64,000 nucleotides of DNA from Dyadobacter sp. (GCF_017744695.1 NZ_JAGIAS010000003.1:248001-312000); one strand, 5' to 3'; shown: positions 40,584 through 50,255, counted from the first letter of the stretch. Made by a program: numbers and translations. The notes: generated by a model from the sequence alone, not told the origin.

Positions 40584-41684
40584 ATGACTTTCATCAAAGA
40601 AATTTTAACCGAACTCGAAAAGCTCGCCCCACTGCCCTACCAGGAAGATTATGACAACGCGGGACTGCTGGTCGGCACACCCGACACGGAAGTTACCGGT
40701 ATCCTCTTCACGCTCGATATTACGGAGGATATTGTAGACGAGGCCGTCCGCAAGCAATGTAACCTCATCGTCGCTCACCATCCTATTATTTTCAAAGGCC
40801 TGAAAAAGCTCAATGGAAAAAACTACGTCGAACGTACCGTCATCAAGGCTATCAAAAACGACATCGCGCTGTATGCCACACATACCAATCTCGACCATGT
40901 TGTGGGAGGAGTAAACTGGCAAATCGCCAAAAGGCTCGGCCTTCAAAACATCAGGGTACTGGCCCCTAAAAGGCAAATCCTGTCGAAGCTGGCTTTTTTC
41001 TGCCCGGTTGAAAACACACAGCAAATATTGCAAGCGCTCTTTGAAGCCGGCGCCGGCGAAATCGGCGAATACCGGAATTGCAGCTTCCGCGGTGAGGGAT
41101 TGGGCACATTTCTTCCCAGCAATAATGCCAACCCAGCTATTGGCACGCGTGGCGAGCTGGAAACAGTGAACGAGCATCGTGTGGAAATAATGTTGCCTTC
41201 GCATTTACAAGGGCAGGTACTCGGCGCACTCAAGCGCGCGCATCCGTACGAGGAAGTAGCGTATTATATGTCTGCCCTTGAAAACGAGAACCAGGAAGTA
41301 GGTGCAGGGGCGATCGGCGAGCTTCCGGAAGCGCTGGACACAATAGCATTCTTAACCCATTTAAAGCATAGTATGGAAGCTTCTGTCATCAAACATACCG
41401 ACCCTACCGGCAAGGTCATCCGTCGCGTGGCGGTATGCGGAGGAGCGGGCAGCTTTTTGCTCCGTAATGCCATTTCAGCCCAAGCCGATGTGTATGTTAC
41501 GGCCGATTACAAGTATCACGAATTTTTCGACGCCGAGGGACGCATTATGATCTGTGACTTAGGCCATTATGAAAGCGAAGTATTTACGAAAAATTTATTG
41601 CATGACTATATATCAGGAAAATTTAGTAATTTCGCACTCTGTTTGTCAGAAATCAGTACCAATCCGGTGCGGTATTTTTCCTGA
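40584..41684 (+). CDS. Nif3-like dinuclear metal centre protein
   Basis: 366 aa. NIF3/YbgI family, hexameric, binds two metals. N-terminal YQEDYDNAGLLVG, metal ligands in VAHHPIIFKG and ATHTNLDHVVGGVN, C-terminal DLGHYESE. The middle (about 130-235) holds the PII-like insertion of the YqfO type (AHPYEEVAYYM). Biochemical role still unclear; proposed GTP cyclohydrolase-like or NAD-related activities are unproven. The zinc-ribbon coiled-coil gene follows, a pairing common in bacteria. Confidence 0.93.
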   Translation: MTFIKEILTELEKLAPLPYQEDYDNAGLLVGTPDTEVTGILFTLDITEDIVDEAVRKQCNLIVAHHPIIFKGLKKLNGKNYVERTVIKAIKNDIALYATHTNLDHVVGGVNWQIAKRLGLQNIRVLAPKRQILSKLAFFCPVENTQQILQALFEAGAGEIGEYRNCSFRGEGLGTFLPSNNANPAIGTRGELETVNEHRVEIMLPSHLQGQVLGALKRAHPYEEVAYYMSALENENQEVGAGAIGELPEALDTIAFLTHLKHSMEASVIKHTDPTGKVIRRVAVCGGAGSFLLRNAISAQADVYVTADYKYHEFFDAEGRIMICDLGHYESEVFTKNLLHDYISGKFSNFALCLSEISTNPVRYFS

Positions 41685-41781
41685 AAACCGGTTTTGACAA
41701 CGAATTCTGCTGATAATCTGTTTAAATTAGGGCTGACTACCTCACATTTCAAGCATTGAAACAAGTCCATAAAAGACATAC

Positions 41782-42528
41782 ATGGAAAACACAATCGCAC
41801 AAAAACTAGATGCTCTCCTGAAACTTCAGGAAATCGATTCAAGCCTTGACGAAATACTAAAAACCCGCGGGGACCTGCCCGAAGAAGTAAGGGACCTCGA
41901 AGACGAGATTGCAGGATTCGAAACGCGTTTAGGAAAATTTAAATCTGAAATTGCCAATCTGAACACAGAAATCGACAATTTCAAAAATGCACAGAAAGAA
42001 GGGGAAAAGCTGATCAAGAAATACAAAGATCAGCAGATGAACGTCCGCAACAACCGCGAATACGACGCCATCACCAAGGAAATAGAATTGCAAGAACTCG
42101 ATATGCAACTGGCCGACAAGAAGATCAACGAAGCCAGAGCACGTATCCGCCTCATCGAAGAAGATGCCAACCGCGCGGAATCGATCCTGAATGAAAGAAA
42201 CGAAGACCTGAAAGTGAAGAAAAACGAACTTTCGGTGATTACCTCGGAAAGCCAGGCCGAAGAACAGGCATTGATTGCTGAAAGAGAGAAACACATTAAG
42301 AAAATCGAAGAACGCTTACTGAAATCTTACCAGAAAATCCGCGACAACTCGCTCAACGGTCTGGCCGTTGTGCACGTACAGCGTGGAGCCTGCGGTGGCT
42401 GTTTCAGCATCGTTCCTCCTCAGCGCCAGGCTGATATCCGCGAGCGGAAAAAACTGATCGTTTGTGAACACTGCGGACGTATCCTCGCCGACGTGGAAAG
42501 CGTTCAGCCTGTTCATCAGCGCCGCTAG
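41782..42528 (+). CDS. Coiled-coil protein with C4 zinc ribbon
   Basis: 248 aa. A long coiled coil from about 5 to 185, then a zinc ribbon with two Cys pairs: GACGGCFS and VCEHCGRIL. Matches the CT398/zinc ribbon family that often follows nif3-like genes. It may bind nucleic acid or act in assembly of envelope or transcription complexes. A terminator lies 20 nt downstream. Confidence 0.9.
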   Translation: MENTIAQKLDALLKLQEIDSSLDEILKTRGDLPEEVRDLEDEIAGFETRLGKFKSEIANLNTEIDNFKNAQKEGEKLIKKYKDQQMNVRNNREYDAITKEIELQELDMQLADKKINEARARIRLIEEDANRAESILNERNEDLKVKKNELSVITSESQAEEQALIAEREKHIKKIEERLLKSYQKIRDNSLNGLAVVHVQRGACGGCFSIVPPQRQADIRERKKLIVCEHCGRILADVESVQPVHQRR

Positions 42529-42547
42529 GATTTTTAATATTAAATTG

Positions 42548-42574
42548 AAAGGTTGTCTTATCCGGGCAACCTTT
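42548..42574 (+). terminator. Terminator after the zinc-ribbon gene
   Basis: AAAGGTTG (42548-42555) pairs with CAACCTTT (42567-42574), followed by more T. It lies just ahead of the next gene's start, supporting use of the later ATG there. Confidence 0.75.
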
Positions 42575-42590
42575 TTTTATGTACATTAAT

Positions 42591-44126
42591 ATGAGCAGCA
42601 GTTATTCGGAAGGGCTATATCCGGTATTCAGGGGATTGCTGTGCCTGCTCTCACTATTTGTCCATCAGGCTGCATTAGCTACCGAAGAGCAAGCCGACGT
42701 CATCTTTTCGCCGAAGCTGCAAAAAGCCTATTTTGAAATACAAAAACTGAGACTACCCGCGGCTCGCGAGCTGATCGACGATGAAAGGGCCGGCAACCCC
42801 GACAACCCGTTCATCTCCTATCTCGACAGCTATGCCGACCTGCATTACCTGCTGATCGCCGAGGACCGTTCCCGCTACAAAGTCTTTACCCAGCAACAAG
42901 ACAAACGGCTCGACCAGGTAGGGAAACTTTCTGAAAAATCTCCATACAAGCAACTTTTCCAGGCCGACATCCGCCTGCATTCCGCATTCGCCAAGCTCAA
43001 ATTCGGGAATGAAGTGAGCGGCTCTTGGGAGATCATTAAGGCATACCGGCTGCTGGAAGACAACCGCAAGAAATTCCCGGCATTCACCCCCACGCTCAAA
43101 TCGCTCGGACTGCTCCACGTATTAATTGGCTCCATTCCTGAAAACTTTACCTGGATTGCTAAAATCCTCGGATTAAGAGGCAACATTACTCAGGGGATTC
43201 GTGAACTGCGTGAGGTAGTCAAGGAGGAGCCGTTTTTCAGGCAGGAAGCCGAACTGATCGATTTACTATTGCATGCATACACCCTACAACTGAGCCCCGA
43301 GCAGCAAAACCGGATCCGACAATGGCCGAAGGAACAACCCGATAACCTGCTGCTGCATTTCTTTGCCACCACAGTTTTAATGAAAGAAAACCGGAGTGAA
43401 GAGGCTTCGCATTTCCTCGCAGAGGCCCCCAAAGGGAAGGAATACATGCCCTTTCCCTTCCTGCATTACCTGCGCGGTGAGATTGCGTTGCAAAACGGCG
43501 ACTATGACGAATCATTTGCCTCATATACGAGGTTCCTGAAACAGTATGCGGGGTTCAATTACATCAAGGACAGTTATTTCAAGATGTTCATGTGCCGTTG
43601 GCTGGCCGGACGCGATCAGGAAGCGGCAGGCTACATCCTGAAAGTAGCTCAAACAGGAAGCACCATTGTAGAGGCCGATCAGTTTGCCGAAAGGATTGCG
43701 AAGGAATTCAGCGAAGGGAAAATCAATCCGCAACAAAAGATACTCTACAAAGCCAGGTACGCGACAGATGGCGGCTATTTCCAGAGGGCCTGGGAACTGA
43801 TGAAAACTGTTTCGGAGAAAAGTTTTGCCACAACCTATGAAAAGGCTGAATTCAATTATCGAATGGCGCGAATTCTTCAAAAATCAGGTCGTACCAATGA
43901 ATGTATGCCATTTTACGAGCGCTCGATCGCGCTCGGACAGGCAGATGCAGCTGCGGGAGGTTTCGCTGCGTCGTCTGCATTACAAATGGGTTATGTTCAT
44001 CAAAAAAACACTGATAATCAGAAAGCTATATCGTATTTCAAAAAAGCCATGAGCTTCAAAAAACACGAGTATAAGAACAGCATTGATAACAAAGCACGGG
44101 CGGCGCTGACCGAGTTGGGACAATAG
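42591..44126 (+). CDS. Exported TPR-repeat protein
   Basis: 511 aa from ATG 42591; an ATG at 42579 abuts the terminator T-run and is less likely. N-terminal signal or membrane segment (about 12-32). The rest is helical, with TPR-like pairs such as YLRGEIALQNGDYDESFASY, FNYRMARILQKSGRTNEC (read in part) and QKAISYFKKAM near the end. No enzyme motif. Probably a scaffold in the periplasm. It is closely followed by radC without obvious functional link. Confidence 0.85.
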   Translation: MSSSYSEGLYPVFRGLLCLLSLFVHQAALATEEQADVIFSPKLQKAYFEIQKLRLPAARELIDDERAGNPDNPFISYLDSYADLHYLLIAEDRSRYKVFTQQQDKRLDQVGKLSEKSPYKQLFQADIRLHSAFAKLKFGNEVSGSWEIIKAYRLLEDNRKKFPAFTPTLKSLGLLHVLIGSIPENFTWIAKILGLRGNITQGIRELREVVKEEPFFRQEAELIDLLLHAYTLQLSPEQQNRIRQWPKEQPDNLLLHFFATTVLMKENRSEEASHFLAEAPKGKEYMPFPFLHYLRGEIALQNGDYDESFASYTRFLKQYAGFNYIKDSYFKMFMCRWLAGRDQEAAGYILKVAQTGSTIVEADQFAERIAKEFSEGKINPQQKILYKARYATDGGYFQRAWELMKTVSEKSFATTYEKAEFNYRMARILQKSGRTNECMPFYERSIALGQADAAAGGFAASSALQMGYVHQKNTDNQKAISYFKKAMSFKKHEYKNSIDNKARAALTELGQ

Positions 44127-44162
44127 CATTTGTTACCAAAGCACATTTTCTGCGTATCAAGG

Positions 44163-44894
44163 ATGCAAGTATTAATGCATCCCATTCATATGCCTAGAAA
44201 AAAGAGCGACAATCCGAAAGTGATCATCAATTGGCACGATGATGACAAGCCCCGCGAAAAATTCATGAACAAAGGCCGGGCCGCCTGCTCGGATTCCGAG
44301 CTAATGGCCATTCTGATCCGCTCCGGAACGAGGGAAATGACCGCCGTAGACCTGGCCAAAGCACTGATGACTTCCGTAGGCAACAATATCAACGAGCTTG
44401 CCAAGCTGAACGTCCGGGACCTCACTAAAATCAAAGGAATAGGCGAAGCGAAGGCACTCACCATTCTAGCCGCATTGGAGCTCGGCCGGCGGCGCAAAGA
44501 CATTATTTCTGATAAAAAGCGTAAGATCATCGGCTCCCAGCCGGTGTATGAGGCTATGCGCCCCTACCTGATGGATAAAACCCATGAAGAGTTCTGGATT
44601 CTGCTGCTTAACCGCGGTAACTACGTCATGCGGGCCATACAGGTGAGCGTAGGCGGGATCTCCGGCACAGCTACCGATATTAAGATGATATTCAAAATCG
44701 CGCTGGACCATATGGCCAGTTCGCTGATCCTGGTGCACAACCATCCGTCGGGGCAACTCATACCGAGCTTTGCTGATAAGGTGCTCACCGAGCAAATAAA
44801 AGAGGCAGGCCGATTGCTCGACCTGCCCGTTCAGGATCATATCATTTTCACCGACGACGGTTATTATAGCTTTAAAGATTCCGGCGAAATGTAA
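44163..44894 (+). CDS. radC: RadC/YeeS-type JAMM protein
   Basis: 243 aa from ATG 44163; later in-frame ATGs at 44175 and 44190 are also possible starts. Helix-hairpin-helix LTKIKGIGEAKALTILAALE, then the JAMM metal site in LVHNHPSGQLIPSFAD (HxH-x-D type). The RadC name is historic; direct DNA repair activity is doubtful. Convergent with, and touching, the DUF3298 gene. Confidence 0.92.
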   Translation: MQVLMHPIHMPRKKSDNPKVIINWHDDDKPREKFMNKGRAACSDSELMAILIRSGTREMTAVDLAKALMTSVGNNINELAKLNVRDLTKIKGIGEAKALTILAALELGRRRKDIISDKKRKIIGSQPVYEAMRPYLMDKTHEEFWILLLNRGNYVMRAIQVSVGGISGTATDIKMIFKIALDHMASSLILVHNHPSGQLIPSFADKVLTEQIKEAGRLLDLPVQDHIIFTDDGYYSFKDSGEM

Positions 44895-45710
44895 TCAGAA
44901 CACCGCGTCCTTCCTGATAATGCCTTTCAACTCCTCGTAAGGGATCGTAAGTTCGATTGGTCCACGGGCGTAGGCTGCTATTTCATAGGGATTATAGAAG
45001 AACAGCACACCCTCCGGCGTAAATACATAATTGGCAGGAATGAAGAACTTGTGGTTCGCGAGAAAGTAACCGGCATCTTCCAGGTCAACCCCCGGAGCCA
45101 GCTTTTCCAATTCGCGAAACTTCTTTTCAACAATATTCAGCAAAGCCACCGAATCGGCCACAAAGTGCTTCATTTCGATTTCCTCGCCTGTTTTGCCGTC
45201 GAATGCATGATACGAGGTGAAACTGTTAGGATGTGCGCCGCCGGTGAATGCATAATGATCGAGTTGATAGAACATCACTTTCGGAGTCGTCATGACGGTG
45301 TCACCGTGCAATTCCACTTCCCAGCAGCCCGGTGAGTCGGGGAATTCCTTTTTGAAATCGTTGTAATTCTTTTCAAAATCCTCGAAGGCTGCTTTCGGGC
45401 TTTTAATGGCCTCCAGGCGTGCCAGCGCACTGGCCGGATCACCATAGGAGTTCAACCGCTTGATGGCCTTATCCGTCAGTATCTCCCTGATTTTGCTTGC
45501 AACCGCCCCGGAGTCAGTCGGCTCCCAGAGGTTGATCAGCACAGAAACGCCTTTGTTAGCAACCGTATCGCAACCTCCGAACTGCTCCTTTTTCACCTCC
45601 CCTGCCTGATAACCGGTTTCAGCGACTGCATTTTCTTTTTTAGACTGCTGGTTACATGCCCAGAACGACAAAGCGCCGAGCATCAGGGCAGCCATTTGCT
45701 TCAAACCCAT
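44895..45710 (-). CDS. DUF3298/DUF4163-type lipoprotein (RsiV-like periplasmic domain)
   Basis: 271 aa. The signal ends LSFWACN (lipobox). The C-terminal half has the DUF3298 pattern (YAFTGGAHPNSFTSYHAF, TGEEIEMKHF, YVFTPEGVLFFYNPYEIAAYA), also the sensor domain of anti-sigma factor RsiV, which binds lysozyme. Here it is soluble and lipid-anchored, without an anti-sigma part. Follows the LytTR pair by 31 nt on the same strand, so it may be part of that operon. Confidence 0.85.
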   Translation of the reverse strand: MGLKQMAALMLGALSFWACNQQSKKENAVAETGYQAGEVKKEQFGGCDTVANKGVSVLINLWEPTDSGAVASKIREILTDKAIKRLNSYGDPASALARLEAIKSPKAAFEDFEKNYNDFKKEFPDSPGCWEVELHGDTVMTTPKVMFYQLDHYAFTGGAHPNSFTSYHAFDGKTGEEIEMKHFVADSVALLNIVEKKFRELEKLAPGVDLEDAGYFLANHKFFIPANYVFTPEGVLFFYNPYEIAAYARGPIELTIPYEELKGIIRKDAVF

Positions 45711-45741
45711 AGTCTTAGATTTTTTACAGTTGGGAAAGCGA

Positions 45742-46476
45742 TTAAAGGCTCATCAGTTCCTTGAAACGAATGGCCTGGCGACGTGAGATCTCGATTTTAT
45801 CCCCGCCCTGCAAGGTTACCAGCAGCCCGCCGCTGAACCAAGGCTCGATTTTCTCGATCCAATGCAGGTTGATAATATGTTTGCGATTGGCACGGAAGTA
45901 AGTGTTCGGATCCAGGCGCTCTTCGAGGTTGTTCAAAGATTTCAGTACCAAAGGTTTCTGGTCGTCGAAATGCAGGCGAACATAGTTCCCCATTGATTCG
46001 AAGAGGCGGATTTTACCCAGTTTTACAAACCAGCATTTCTCACCGTCCTTCACAAACACCTGATCGTTTTCACCCAGTACCTTCTCGGCACGCTCATTCG
46101 CATGCGCGGGCGCTTCGGGCTGTGCCTGGTTCTCTTCTATGCGGTGAATGGTTTCTTTAAGTCGCTCGGTGTCGATGGGTTTCAGAAGGTAATCCAATGC
46201 ATTGAACTCGAATGCCTTGATGGCATACTCGTCGAATGCGGTCGTAAAAATCACTTCCGGACTTTTACCTTCGATCGATGAAAGCAGTTCGAAACCGTTC
46301 TTACCGGGCATTTGGATATCCAGGAAAAGCAATTCCGGCTGCTGTTCCTCAATCAGCTTCAGCGCCTCCTCTGCATTGGCGGCTTCTCCTACTATTTCAA
46401 TTTTAGTGTATGGTTCAAGCAATCTCTTCAACTCGTTGCGTGCTAGTCGCTCATCATCTACAATTAAGGTCCTCAT
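45742..46476 (-). CDS. LytTR family response regulator
   Basis: 244 aa. Receiver domain about 1-120 with phosphoacceptor Asp in LLFLDIQMPGKNG and Lys in LLKPID; LytTR DNA-binding domain about 140-244 (RANRKHIINLHWIEKIEPWF, then ISRRQAIRFKEL). Cytosolic partner of the LytS-like kinase 51 nt upstream. Confidence 0.95.
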   Translation of the reverse strand: MRTLIVDDERLARNELKRLLEPYTKIEIVGEAANAEEALKLIEEQQPELLFLDIQMPGKNGFELLSSIEGKSPEVIFTTAFDEYAIKAFEFNALDYLLKPIDTERLKETIHRIEENQAQPEAPAHANERAEKVLGENDQVFVKDGEKCWFVKLGKIRLFESMGNYVRLHFDDQKPLVLKSLNNLEERLDPNTYFRANRKHIINLHWIEKIEPWFSGGLLVTLQGGDKIEISRRQAIRFKELMSL

Positions 46477-46527
46477 GGCGGATGGATCAGTTAGGAATAA
46501 TAAACAGATAGTATATTGATTTGGTCA

Positions 46528-47625
46528 TTAGTTCTCTTTTTCGGATCCCTCTCCCACCATCATCACGCCCTCCGAAAGCATCGGGATTTTTATTTCCGAA
46601 CAAACCACGTTCTCTTGCTCCTGGAAAATCCGGAATGTTGCCGCCTTACCGTACAAAATCGACAGGCGCTCGGCAGTATTTTTTAACCCAACCCCTCCGG
46701 ACTCCGTATTGCCCAGGTTGCCTGCATTCACTTCCGTGTTTCCCAGATTACCCGAGTTATGGATGGTGATCACCAGCAGCTCATTTGCAATTTCCGATTT
46801 TAACCCGATAAATCCGCCTCCCATTTGCTTCGCCACGCCATGTTTGATGCCATTTTCGACGAGCGTTTGCAACATCATCGGCGGTACTTGCCAGTAAATG
46901 GCCTGAGGGTTGGTCGTAATGCTATAAGAAAGACGGTCTTCATAACGCACTTTTTCCAATTCGAGATAATCTTCTACCGTGCGAAGCTCCTCCTGCAAAT
47001 CGACTGTTTTACGACGGTCGGCTAACAAAGAGTTCCTTAATATATTGGACAACTGTGTAATGCTTAGCTGCGCACGCTTAGGATCTTCGTACACCAGCGC
47101 GCGGATGCTGTTCAGGGCATTGAATGTAAAATGCGGGTTAAGCTGCGAGCGCAACACTTTCGCTTCCGCTTCGCGCATCGACATTTTCAGCATGATTTTT
47201 TCATAACTCGCCAGGCGGTTCTGCTCTACATAGTGGTAAACCGTGTAGGAAAGTATCCACGCCAGAAGGATTTTACACCAATTGGTATAATAACCCCAAA
47301 AAATCAACGGCTGGTTGAGCATGTTATGTTCCAGCACCTCACGGTCCATCGGCTGGTTAATCATCGTCATAATAAGTCCCAGCCACAATACCGACCCGAT
47401 CACACGCAATGCGAGCCTGGGCAACGGAAGTGATGACCAGTTCCACCGCCTGATCACCAGGCGGTATACATGGGTAAGGCAAATGCCTAGCAGGATATTT
47501 GCCAGTGCAGAATAGAATTCCGTCAGCTTGAAACCGTATTCCAATAGATACGGAATGTATTCGAACATAATGATCAATGTCCAACCCAGTATCTGAAGAG
47601 TCCAATAGATGCGTTTTTTGGACAT
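46528..47625 (-). CDS. LytS-like sensor histidine kinase
   Basis: 365 aa from ATG 47625 (MSKKRIYWTLQ). Four TM segments in about 5-150, then the His_kinase domain with LRSQLNPHFTFNALNSIRAL (phospho-His in NPHF) and an HATPase domain (MLQTLVENGIKHG, GVGLKNTAERL). No extracellular sensor domain. Oddity: a duplicated NLGNTE motif (NLGNTEVNAGNLGNTESGG) just before the G2 box. Its promoter carries a large dyad. Confidence 0.94.
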   Translation of the reverse strand: MSKKRIYWTLQILGWTLIIMFEYIPYLLEYGFKLTEFYSALANILLGICLTHVYRLVIRRWNWSSLPLPRLALRVIGSVLWLGLIMTMINQPMDREVLEHNMLNQPLIFWGYYTNWCKILLAWILSYTVYHYVEQNRLASYEKIMLKMSMREAEAKVLRSQLNPHFTFNALNSIRALVYEDPKRAQLSITQLSNILRNSLLADRRKTVDLQEELRTVEDYLELEKVRYEDRLSYSITTNPQAIYWQVPPMMLQTLVENGIKHGVAKQMGGGFIGLKSEIANELLVITIHNSGNLGNTEVNAGNLGNTESGGVGLKNTAERLSILYGKAATFRIFQEQENVVCSEIKIPMLSEGVMMVGEGSEKEN

Positions 47626-47660
47626 GAGCATACGAACGCTGATAATGTATTGAAAAGCCA

Positions 47661-47668
47661 CAAATGTA
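47661..47668 (-). promoter_or_regulatory. -7 element of the kinase operon
   Basis: Minus-strand TACATTTG, exact consensus, 35 bp before the chosen kinase start. It overlaps the arm of the dyad at 47665-47701. Confidence 0.5.
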
Positions 47669-47701
47669 TTAATGACCCCTCAGGGGAGGTACATTAATAC
47701 A
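47665..47701. promoter_or_regulatory. 37-bp dyad at the kinase promoter
   Basis: TGTATTAATG (47665-47674) and CATTAATACA (47692-47701) are perfect inverted repeats; between them lies CCCCT-C-AGGGG (47676-47686). No T-run on either side. It overlaps the -7 element, so a regulatory protein site is more likely than a terminator. Confidence 0.6.
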
Positions 47702-47731
47702 CCAATGGAAACGAATCTACACAAACGGCTG

Positions 47732-48376
47732 CTATATCGTTTGCGGGATTTCGATGGAAAGAAGGTGTGTGATGTCATTGGACACTTCCAGCTCGAACTG
47801 CTGGGTGTCGTAGGAGTAATTGATCTTGTAGAGGCAAAGATTGCTGTGCTCGTAGTCATCCATACGCACCAGCGGCTGGTTGAAAAGCGTAGTCAGCAAA
47901 ACGCGCATGGCACGGCCGTGCATGGCAATGAGGATGTTTCTTTCATGCGGACGCGAGAGGATGGATTCGATCACCGGAATCTGGCGTTCGCGCACGTCAA
48001 CGGGGCTTTCCCCGCCTTCCGCGGCAAGGTTTACCTCCCCTGCTTTCCAGGCATTTACCAGCTCACGGTAGTAGTTGTTATCACCCGTGTTCGGTTCGCG
48101 GCCTTCGCGGTCTCCCCAGGAGATTTCGTTCAACCCGGAATAGCTTTCATGCGGTATACCGAGCCTGATGAACCCGCGGACGGTTTGATGTGTTCGCTTT
48201 AAGTCAGAGGTATAAATTTTGTCAAACGGAACATGTTGGTAAGCATTAAAAAAAGCTTCGGCCTGAGCTTCTCCCCATTCATTCAGCAAGGAATCAACAC
48301 CACTTCCCTGAACAACTCCCCTGCGGTTAAAATCAGTTTCACCGTGGCGAATGAGGTAAATCGATTTTCTTTTCAA
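47732..48376 (-). CDS. Histidine phosphatase family protein
   Basis: 214 aa. Phosphoglycerate mutase-like fold: LIRHGETDFNRRG (catalytic RHG), YTSDLKRTHQT, GLNEISWGDREG, MHGRAMRVLL (second His). Could act on sugar phosphates or a cofactor precursor; specificity is not readable. Divergent from the menI-like gene. Confidence 0.92.
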   Translation of the reverse strand: MKRKSIYLIRHGETDFNRRGVVQGSGVDSLLNEWGEAQAEAFFNAYQHVPFDKIYTSDLKRTHQTVRGFIRLGIPHESYSGLNEISWGDREGREPNTGDNNYYRELVNAWKAGEVNLAAEGGESPVDVRERQIPVIESILSRPHERNILIAMHGRAMRVLLTTLFNQPLVRMDDYEHSNLCLYKINYSYDTQQFELEVSNDITHLLSIEIPQTI

Positions 48377-48461
48377 AATAATAGGATAATTTAAATATAA
48401 AATTTACAAAAACCTTGTTTTTTATCCGCAAAGCCAATACAAATTTATACATTTTTTAGAT

Positions 48462-48887
48462 ATGTTTGCTAAAACCGTCACCGTCGATTCACTACAATCT
48501 TTTGGAAAGAACAGCATCGCCCACCACATCGGAATAGAGTTTACGGAAATCGGAAAAGATTATGTGTCAGCCAAAATGCCGGTCGACCAACGTACCCACC
48601 AGCCCTTCGGGATTTTGCACGGCGGGGCATCGGTGGTACTGGCCGAAACATTGGGAAGTATTGCTTCCTTTTTGACAATTCCCGAAAACGAGAACAAACA
48701 CGCCGTGGGGCTGGAAATCAATGCCAACCACCTCAGACCGGTGAAAGAAGGTTATGTGTACGGGACCGTGCGACCGATCCATATCGGCCGTACCACACAC
48801 ATCTGGGACATTCGTATCACCAATGAAGAAAACAAGCTCGTTTGTATCAGCAGACTCACTGTCGCTATTGTGAATGCAGACCGCTAA
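48462..48887 (+). CDS. Hotdog thioesterase (MenI/PaaI-like)
   Basis: 141 aa. FGILHGGASVVLAETLGSIAS carries the hotdog HGG and catalytic Glu; RTTHIWDIRI and the C-terminal strand complete the fold. Next gene is isochorismate synthase, so it probably hydrolyses 1,4-dihydroxy-2-naphthoyl-CoA in menaquinone synthesis. This is inferred from context; other acyl-CoAs are possible. Confidence 0.88.
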   Translation: MFAKTVTVDSLQSFGKNSIAHHIGIEFTEIGKDYVSAKMPVDQRTHQPFGILHGGASVVLAETLGSIASFLTIPENENKHAVGLEINANHLRPVKEGYVYGTVRPIHIGRTTHIWDIRITNEENKLVCISRLTVAIVNADR

Positions 48888-48936
48888 CATTATTTTGCAG
48901 AAAATTGACCTAACGGGACACGCCCATTCGTTATAA

Positions 48937-50184
48937 ATGCTATCAGTACAGACCGACACCGGGATTTCGATATTTGAAGGATTACAGATTGAGGAGCTTT
49001 GGCGCGCTTCCAAAATGATGGGTTTCCCATCTGCATTATGGCGCCTGCCTCACACGAACGAAATCAAATTACTTATTTCCATTCAGGACGGGAGCCGCAA
49101 ATGCCTTCCCGAACTTGAAAAAATGAGCCCGGGCTTCGTGATAAGCACATTTTACTGGGAAAACGATCAGGAAGTAATGTTCCTGGAAGGCGATATCATA
49201 CTCACGTTCTCGGAGGACAACCGGATTACTAAAATTGAAAATCAGCCCGGCGAAGAACATCCCGAAGTAAAAAGACTGGTTCAACTGGCATTGACCGAAA
49301 GCAGCGAGGAAAATCAGCAACAGGTACCTGCCAGCCCGCTCCTTCCGCTAAGCGATCACCTCGATGCTAAATCCCGCTTTGAACGGACCGTAGAACTGGC
49401 AGTGGCAGCAATTCGTCAGAACCAGTTTAAAAAAGTGGTCCTCTCACGCACCAAAGACCTTCGGTACACCGATGCGTTCCAACCCGCCCAGGCATTTCAG
49501 CGACTCGTCAAAGCCTACCCGCACGCATTTGTTTCGCTGGTGAACCTTCCGGAAGAAAACGAAATGTGGCTGGGGGCCAGCCCCGAATTGCTGGTAGAAC
49601 AAATGTCCGGCGGCACATTTAAAACCATGTCCCTCGCAGGCACACAGGGCGCACGCGACGCGTCGGGCACGCTCATTCCCAAGTACGACATCCGCTGGGG
49701 TGAGAAAGAGATTGAAGAGCAAGCGCTTGTGAGCCGCTATATTATTGAATGCTTTAAAAAAATACGCCTGCGCGAATACCTGGAAACGGGACCTAAAACT
49801 GTGCTGGCGGGTAACTTGTACCATCTCAGGACTGTTTTTGAGGTTGATACAGTAGCGCTTAACTTCCCTGAGCTCGCTTCGGTCATGCTCAAACTCCTGC
49901 ATCCGACGTCCGCCATTTGTGGCGTACCAAAGGCGCCGAGCCTCCAATTCATCAATGATGTCGAAGGCTACAACCGCTCCTATTACAGCGGTTTCCTGGG
50001 GCCCGCGCAAGTGAGTGGCGATACCCACTTGTTCGTTAACCTCCGCACCGTCCGTTTCAAGGACGGCATTGCGACGTTTTTCGCCGGCGCAGGGATCACG
50101 GAAGACTCTGTACCTGAGCAGGAATGGTTTGAAACAGAGTTAAAATGCGATACATTGCTTAAAGTGATCGGGAGTTCCTTATAA
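48937..50184 (+). CDS. menF: Isochorismate synthase
   Basis: 415 aa; chorismate to isochorismate, the entry to menaquinone. C-terminal chorismate-binding domain: KVVLSRTKDL, WLGASPELLVE, MSLAGTQGARD, ICGVPKAPSLQFI, YNRSYYSGFLGP, FAGAGITEDSVPEQEW. N-terminus is short as usual. With the thioesterase it forms a two-gene menaquinone unit; the other men genes are elsewhere. Confidence 0.94.
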   Translation: MLSVQTDTGISIFEGLQIEELWRASKMMGFPSALWRLPHTNEIKLLISIQDGSRKCLPELEKMSPGFVISTFYWENDQEVMFLEGDIILTFSEDNRITKIENQPGEEHPEVKRLVQLALTESSEENQQQVPASPLLPLSDHLDAKSRFERTVELAVAAIRQNQFKKVVLSRTKDLRYTDAFQPAQAFQRLVKAYPHAFVSLVNLPEENEMWLGASPELLVEQMSGGTFKTMSLAGTQGARDASGTLIPKYDIRWGEKEIEEQALVSRYIIECFKKIRLREYLETGPKTVLAGNLYHLRTVFEVDTVALNFPELASVMLKLLHPTSAICGVPKAPSLQFINDVEGYNRSYYSGFLGPAQVSGDTHLFVNLRTVRFKDGIATFFAGAGITEDSVPEQEWFETELKCDTLLKVIGSSL

Positions 50185-50247
50185 AAAAATTAGCTGGCAT
50201 TAAACTTTTATAGCGGCGAAAAGTCTAATCGGTTCGAGATTAATATC

Positions 50248-50255
50248 TAATTTTG
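50248..50255 (+). promoter_or_regulatory. -7 element of the efflux operon
   Basis: TAATTTTG, exact TAnnTTTG match, 73 bp ahead of the adaptor gene; -33 weak. Confidence 0.4.
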
